Assembly (NCBI RefSeq): GCF_037652055.1
Contig: NZ_JBBKAH010000003.1
Location: forward strand, 434,001 to 498,000
Direction of reading: 5' to 3'
DNA length: 64,000 nt
Origin: Pelagibius sp037652055
GTDB lineage: Bacteria; Pseudomonadota; Alphaproteobacteria; Kiloniellales; Kiloniellaceae
Below the pieces are notes generated by a model, which was given only the letters and a program-made list of their open reading frames with translations, was not told the origin of the DNA and did not search any database. Every line of letters starts with the position of its first letter. The first letter of the stretch is position 1. The translations under genes were made by a program, and so were the position numbers. Below, in pieces: positions 58,315 to 64,000 of this stretch.

Positions 58315-59178
58315 ATGGACACCATCCGCAATCCCATCGAATGGAGCATGGACAAGCTGCGCGAGGCCGGCAGCGCCATGGAGACGGCCGGCGGCTCCAT
58401 CCATGGAGCCAACAGTCAGGCCACGGTGCATCCCGCCGTCAGGCGCATCGGCCTTGCCGACCTGCGCGATGTGCTGAAGAAGGGCGTCGAGGACTTCGCC
58501 GCCTACCGCACCGACGTCATGTTCCTCTGCATCATCTATCCCGTGATCAGCGCGGTGCTGATCCAGATCATCTTCCACCAGGGTATGCTGGCCCTGCTGT
58601 TCCCGCTGGCCGCCGGATTCGCGCTGGTCGGACCCGTTGCCGCCATCGGGCTCTATGAAATGAGCCGCCGGCGCGAGCGCGGGCTGGAAGCCAGTTGGAT
58701 CAGCGCCTTCGCCATGATCCGTGCCCCTTCCTTCGGGCCGATCCTGGCGCTGGCCGTAATCCTGCTGTTGCTGTTCCTGCTGTGGCTCGCCGCCGCGCAG
58801 ACGATCTACCTGGCGACCCTCGGGCCCGCGACGCCGGTGTCGCTCGGCAGCTTCCTCTCCGACGTGCTCACCACCGAAGCGGGCTGGACCATGATCGTCC
58901 TCGGCATGGGTGTCGGGTTCGTCTTCGCCGCCGTGGTGCTGGCCATCAGCGTGGTCTCCTTCCCGCTGCTGATCGACCGCCCGGTCGGCGTCGCCATCGC
59001 CGTCGGCACCTCGCTGCGTGCCGTCGCCGCCAACCCGCTCCCCATGGCCGCCTGGGGTTTAATCGTCGCGGCGGGCCTGTTCATCGGTTCGCTCCCGGCT
59101 TTCCTCGGCCTGGTCCTGGTGCTGCCGGTGCTGGGCCACGCAACATGGCATCTCTACCGGAAGCTGGTGGCGGATTGA
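58315..59178 (+). CDS. DUF2189 integral membrane protein
   Basis: 287 residues. IGLADLRDVLKKGVEDFAAYRTDVMFLCIIYPVISAVLIQIIFHQGMLALLFPLAAGFALVGPVAAIGLYEMSRRRERGLEASWISAFAMI is the DUF2189 pattern, with six or so hydrophobic segments and a hydrophilic N-terminus. The function is not known. Divergent from bluB, with an AGGAAGC ribosome site. Confidence 0.88.
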   Translation: MDTIRNPIEWSMDKLREAGSAMETAGGSIHGANSQATVHPAVRRIGLADLRDVLKKGVEDFAAYRTDVMFLCIIYPVISAVLIQIIFHQGMLALLFPLAAGFALVGPVAAIGLYEMSRRRERGLEASWISAFAMIRAPSFGPILALAVILLLLFLLWLAAAQTIYLATLGPATPVSLGSFLSDVLTTEAGWTMIVLGMGVGFVFAAVVLAISVVSFPLLIDRPVGVAIAVGTSLRAVAANPLPMAAWGLIVAAGLFIGSLPAFLGLVLVLPVLGHATWHLYRKLVAD

Positions 59179-59188
59179 AAGAGCGGTC

Positions 59189-59449
59189 CTAACCCGCTCT
59201 CCGCAGGTCGCGGCCGTGGCGCGTGAGGTAGGCGCGCCCGGCCGGTGTCACCGCGACCAGCGGGTCACCGGAGCCATCCGCTTGGCGTTCGACCCGACGC
59301 TCTACGAGGCCGCGGTCGACGGCGTCTTCCCACACCGGCAGGCGGGGACAGGAGGTGCGCCAAGCCTCCATCACCTCCGTATAGCGGCGCGGCTTGGCGG
59401 CCACCCACTCGACAAGGTCGAGGATCAGCGGTTCGTGTTCTGCGGCCAT
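59189..59449 (-). CDS. Small conserved hypothetical protein with winged-helix-like layout
   Basis: 86 residues from ATG 59449 (AAGGAGCCGTC). HEPLILDLVEWVAAKPRRYTEVMEAWRTSCPRLPVWEDAVDRGLVER..., VAVTPAGRAYLTRHGRDL reads like a winged helix ending in the typical beta-wing and recognition of 'TPAGRAYL'. It resembles small alphaproteobacterial hypotheticals seen near unrelated genes; the function is not known. Convergent with the DUF2189 gene, with about 10 bases between. Confidence 0.7.
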   Translation of the reverse strand: MAAEHEPLILDLVEWVAAKPRRYTEVMEAWRTSCPRLPVWEDAVDRGLVERRVERQADGSGDPLVAVTPAGRAYLTRHGRDLRRAG

Positions 59450-59579
59450 GACGGCTCCTTGGGAATGAACGCGACAACCCCAGTATAGCACGCGCTGCCA
59501 CATTTCGATCACCAGCGAAACCTCTGCCCATGGCAGGGGCGTAGCGTCGCGTGACCTGCTCCCTGTTTCCGCCCGCCCT

Positions 59580-60494
59580 ATGACCGACATCACTAAAGAG
59601 ACCTCCGCGGCCCTGCTGCCCGAACTGCTGCTGCTCGGCCTGCTCGCCCTGCTGTGGGGCGCGAGCTACACCCTGATCCGCGTCGCCCTGGACGGCCTGC
59701 CGCCGGCCAGCCTGATGGCGCTGCGCGTCGGCCTCGCCGCCGTCATCCTGCTGGCCGTGATGCGCTGGCAGGGCCACCGCCTGCCGCGCGACGCGGCGAG
59801 CTGGCGCCTGCTGTTCCTGCAGTCGTTCTGCAATGCGTGGGGCGCCTGGCTGCTGCTCGCCTGGGGGCAACAGTACGTCGACAGCGGCCTTGCCGGCGTC
59901 CTCAATTCCACGTCGCCGGTCTTCGTCTTCTTCCTCACCCTGGCGGTGACGCGGCACGAGGCGCTGACGCCGCTGAAGCTGGCCGGCGCCCTGCTGGGCG
60001 TCGCCGGCGTCGCCCTGATCGTCGGCGTCGACGTGCTGGGCGGCCTCGGCCGGCAGGTCGCGGCGCAGGCCGCTGTCCTGCTCGGCGCCTTCCTCTACGG
60101 CTGCGCCGCCGTCCACGGCAAGCGCCTCGGCCACCTGCCGGCCACGGTTACCGCCGCCGCGGTGATGCTCTCAGCGACGGCCGTGCTGCTGCCCCTCGCC
60201 CTTGTGGTGGATCGGCCCTGGACGCTGCGGCCGGCGCCGCAGGCCCTCACAGCCGCGGCGGCGCTGGCCGTCTTCTGCACGGCGCTCGCCCTGCTGCTGT
60301 ACTTCCGGCTGGTCCGCACCCTGGGTTCCATGGGGGTCGCCAGCCAAGCCTACCTACGCGCCGGCGTCAGTGTGGTTCTGGGCGTCGTTCTGCTCGGCGA
60401 GAGCTTTCGTCCGTCGGTCGGCTTCGGTCTGGCGGCGGTCATCCTGGGCGTCGCCGCCATCAACCTGCCTCGGCGACGTCGGACAGCGCTATAA
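59580..60494 (+). CDS. DMT superfamily (EamA) transporter
   Basis: 304 residues, ten helices in two EamA halves (LLGLLALLWGASYTLIRVALDGLPPASLMALRVGLAAVILLAVM; GAFLYGCAAVHGKRLGHLPATVTAAAVMLSATAVLLPLAL). Exporter of unknown metabolite, paralogous in fold to the gene at 39210. Preceded by only 130 bases that also carry the start of the convergent small gene. Confidence 0.88.
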   Translation: MTDITKETSAALLPELLLLGLLALLWGASYTLIRVALDGLPPASLMALRVGLAAVILLAVMRWQGHRLPRDAASWRLLFLQSFCNAWGAWLLLAWGQQYVDSGLAGVLNSTSPVFVFFLTLAVTRHEALTPLKLAGALLGVAGVALIVGVDVLGGLGRQVAAQAAVLLGAFLYGCAAVHGKRLGHLPATVTAAAVMLSATAVLLPLALVVDRPWTLRPAPQALTAAAALAVFCTALALLLYFRLVRTLGSMGVASQAYLRAGVSVVLGVVLLGESFRPSVGFGLAAVILGVAAINLPRRRRTAL

Positions 60495-60771
60495 AAGGCG
60501 AGGTTTTCCGCCATTTTCTTCTGATCTAGGTGCAATGCAACATAACACTTCTTGACTTTAGTCCTGGAAAAGCGCATCTAGCGGCCATCGGTGCTTCGTG
60601 ATCGCGCGAAGGGTGGCTTCTTCCTTGGGAGAGGCGGCCCCTCATCATGAAGTCCCCTCATATCCCCATGATTTCCGTTTGCTCCAGGTGCGCGTGGATG
60701 ACGGCAACGCGCTCACCGGCGTTTTGGCGTGCCCGAAAGGCACCAGCGCCCGGCGCAGAAGGACTCTGTTC

Positions 60772-62385
<1,614 letters not shown>

Positions 62386-62594
62386 ACCTGAAACGCGTCG
62401 GTCCGGCAGCGCCGGGCCGACGGCTTTAACCATCCTTGTCCAGAAATCCCGCGCCCCAGGCAGCATAACCGCTGTCCGGGGCGCGCGGCATTGGCGATCC
62501 CCAACTTCCAGGCTAAACTCATCCGGCGTGATCGCGGGCGGTGAACAAGCCCGCCGCGCATCAGGGAAGACCGCTTGCAGGGAAGCCGGGCCGG

Positions 62595-64000
62595 ATGTCC
62601 GCGTCTGTTCTCCGTCATATCGCCCCCGCCATCGTCGGGGCGCTTGCCGTCGGGCTGCTCTCGGCCGTGGCCGAGGCCGCCGTGCCGCAGAGCTGCGCCC
62701 AAGGATCGGTGGCGCTGAGGCAGGAGCGTTACCAAGATGCCCTGCTGCGGCTCGACGTCTGCCTGGCGCTGGACGGCCTGACGATACGGCAGCGCGTCGA
62801 GGCGCTGGCCCGGCGCGGCGAGGCCCATTTCATGCTGGATGCCGACGATCCTGCGGTCGCCGACTACGAGGCGGCGCTGGCGCTCGGCGGCCCGGATCTC
62901 GACATTCTGATCGACCTCGGCCGGGTCCACTACCACGCCGACGACAACGAGATTGCCCTCTCCCACTTCGACCGCGCCGTCGCAATCGACCCTGAAAGTG
63001 CCGACGCGCTCTACTACCGCGGCATCACGCTCTATGCGCTGGAACGCTATCACGAAGCCCTGGTCGCCCTCGGCAAGGTGGCGACGCTGGAGCCGGAGTG
63101 GTCGGAAACCTACTACTACCGCGGACACAGCTTCAGCGAACTGGGCCGCCTCGACGAGGCCATCGCCAGCTTCGACAAGGCGATCGAACTCTACCCCGAC
63201 GACTTCTGGGCCCTCGCCAGCCGCGGCGATGCCTTCACCGAGCAACAGCGGTACGCGCGTGCCCTGCTCGACTACGACGAGATGATCTTCATTGATCCGC
63301 AGCATCCGGCGGGCTACAGCCGCCGCAGCGAGGCCCTATTGGAACTCGGGCGGCTGGACGACGGGCTGGCCGCGATCGACATCGCGTTGCGCCTCAAGCC
63401 CGACACCTCCGGCGATCACGTGCGGCGCGGCATTATCCTGATGGAACTTGGACGCCTGGAAGAGGCGGACGCGGCGCTCGAGGAGGCGCTGCGCCTCGAC
63501 CCCGACAACGCCTGGGCCTTCAACAACATCGGCAATGTCCTCTTCGACGAGAGCCGCTACGACGAGGCCATCGCGGTCTTCGACCGGGCGATCGACCTCG
63601 ACCCCGAATACAGCGCCGCCTTCTTCAACCGCGGCCTATCCCATTTCCGGCTCGACCGCTTCGAGACGGCGCTGGCGGACTTCGAGACGGCCACGCGGCT
63701 GACGCCCGACGACCTCTCGGCCCTTTATATGCGCGGCCGCGCCCATTACTTCCTCGACCACAATGATGCGGCACTGACCGACTTCTCCAAGGTCATCGCG
63801 AGGGACCCAGGGGACGATGAGGCCCTGGTCGCCCGCGCCCTGGTGCTGCACGAGAACGGCGAGCACGCCGCCGCGCTGGCGGACTACGAGCGTGCCCTCG
63901 TCCTGGCGCCGGACTCGATCTGGGCGATGAACAACAAGGGCCGCGTGCTGACCGACATGGCGCGCTTCGACGAGGCCGTGGCGGTGCTGCGGGCGGCAGT
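62595..64000 (+). CDS. Exported tetratricopeptide-repeat protein (3' end outside window)
   Basis: The frame is open to the right edge, so about 468 residues are seen and the C-terminus is missing. A signal peptide (MSASVLRHIAPAIVGALAVGLLSAVAEAA) is followed by PQSCAQGSVALRQERYQDALLRLDVCLALDG and at least eleven 34-residue TPR units with the usual pattern (A-x-x-x-x-x-G-x-x-x-x-x-L-x-R-x-x-E-A-x-x-x-F-x-x-A-x-x-L-x-P). Examples are LYYRGITLYALERYHEALVALGKVATLEPEW, YYYRGHSFSELGRLDEAIASFDKAIELYPDD and AFNNIGNVLFDESRYDEAIAVFDRAIDLDPE. Probably a periplasmic protein-protein interaction scaffold; partners unknown. The start ATG follows GGAAGCCGGGCCGG. Confidence 0.9.
   Translation, partial: MSASVLRHIAPAIVGALAVGLLSAVAEAAVPQSCAQGSVALRQERYQDALLRLDVCLALDGLTIRQRVEALARRGEAHFMLDADDPAVADYEAALALGGPDLDILIDLGRVHYHADDNEIALSHFDRAVAIDPESADALYYRGITLYALERYHEALVALGKVATLEPEWSETYYYRGHSFSELGRLDEAIASFDKAIELYPDDFWALASRGDAFTEQQRYARALLDYDEMIFIDPQHPAGYSRRSEALLELGRLDDGLAAIDIALRLKPDTSGDHVRRGIILMELGRLEEADAALEEALRLDPDNAWAFNNIGNVLFDESRYDEAIAVFDRAIDLDPEYSAAFFNRGLSHFRLDRFETALADFETATRLTPDDLSALYMRGRAHYFLDHNDAALTDFSKVIARDPGDDEALVARALVLHENGEHAAALADYERALVLAPDSIWAMNNKGRVLTDMARFDEAVAVLRAA

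Overview
The window is a GC-rich (about two-thirds GC by eye) bacterial chromosome segment with no rRNA, tRNA, plasmid, integrase or transposase signature. The gene set points to an alphaproteobacterium, probably Rhodospirillales/Kiloniellales-like (inference). Signs of this are an imuA-imuB-dnaE2 mutasome cassette behind a GTTC-N7-GTTC LexA box, an FMN-riboswitch-controlled type-2 lumazine synthase, DUF1127, DUF4169, PAS_5 and DUF2189 proteins, a TTGA-N6-TCAA Fnr/FixK box, and two families of dispersed palindromic intergenic repeats. Both ends cut genes: a class-III aminotransferase on the left and an exported TPR protein on the right.

Layout. 0-2.5 kb: aminotransferase, membrane ClpP-like protein, PAS protein. 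2.5-9.1 kb: SOS mutasome, with a repeat-DUF559-repeat unit wedged between imuB and dnaE2. 9.1-11.0 kb: lower-GC accessory patch with a winged-helix-like hypothetical protein, a 51-residue peptide, a tiny ORF behind a very strong ribosome site, and repeats. 11-21 kb: LysE exporter, aldo/keto reductase, envelope/stress proteins (a frameshifted PRC-barrel protein, a DUF4142-PRC protein, a glycine-zipper lipoprotein), RidA, a di-haem peroxidase behind an Fnr-type box, an unrecognised Cys/Ser-rich protein, a GFA protein and a ZIP transporter. 21.5-27 kb: a sulfide-oxidation locus (Crp/Fnr regulator, DUF2892 membrane protein, persulfide dioxygenase, type-II SQR fused to a DUF442 domain, SulP). 27-34.3 kb: hydrolase, LVIVD protein and a complete tripartite tricarboxylate transporter (tctC-tctB-tctA) behind a cluster of inverted repeats, plus TauE. 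34.4-41.2 kb: riboswitch-ribH, aminotransferase, TsaC, FAD dehydrogenase, DMT exporter, DUF4169, orphan response regulator. 41.6-44.2 kb: chemoreceptor, a strikingly AT-rich intergenic block, and a methyltransferase relic. 44.2-50.4 kb: LysR-controlled hydrolase/PNPOx pair, M24 peptidase, DmdC-type acyl-CoA dehydrogenase, HNH protein. 50.5-54.6 kb: a candidate Fnr-dependent small RNA, glpK, LysE, ParB-like protein and a pair of half-size permeases. 54.7-64 kb: DUF1127/LysR pair, DUF4168, solute-binding protein, bluB, DUF2189, DMT exporter, DEAD-box helicase and TPR protein.

How the parts work together. The SOS cassette provides LexA-controlled translesion synthesis. The sulfide operon should convert H2S to persulfide (SQR) and then sulfite (dioxygenase), with SulP and possibly TauE moving the anion. 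Two Fnr-type boxes (upstream of the di-haem peroxidase and of the small-RNA candidate) suggest an oxygen-responsive regulon. Most promising leads: the Fnr-promoter/structured-RNA candidate at 50534-50743, the repeat-DUF559-repeat cassette at 5793-6459, the DUF442-SQR fusion beside a Cys-pair Crp/Fnr protein, and the unrecognised 450-residue protein at 17661-19013. Promoter, operator and RNA calls rest on visual motif reading only.
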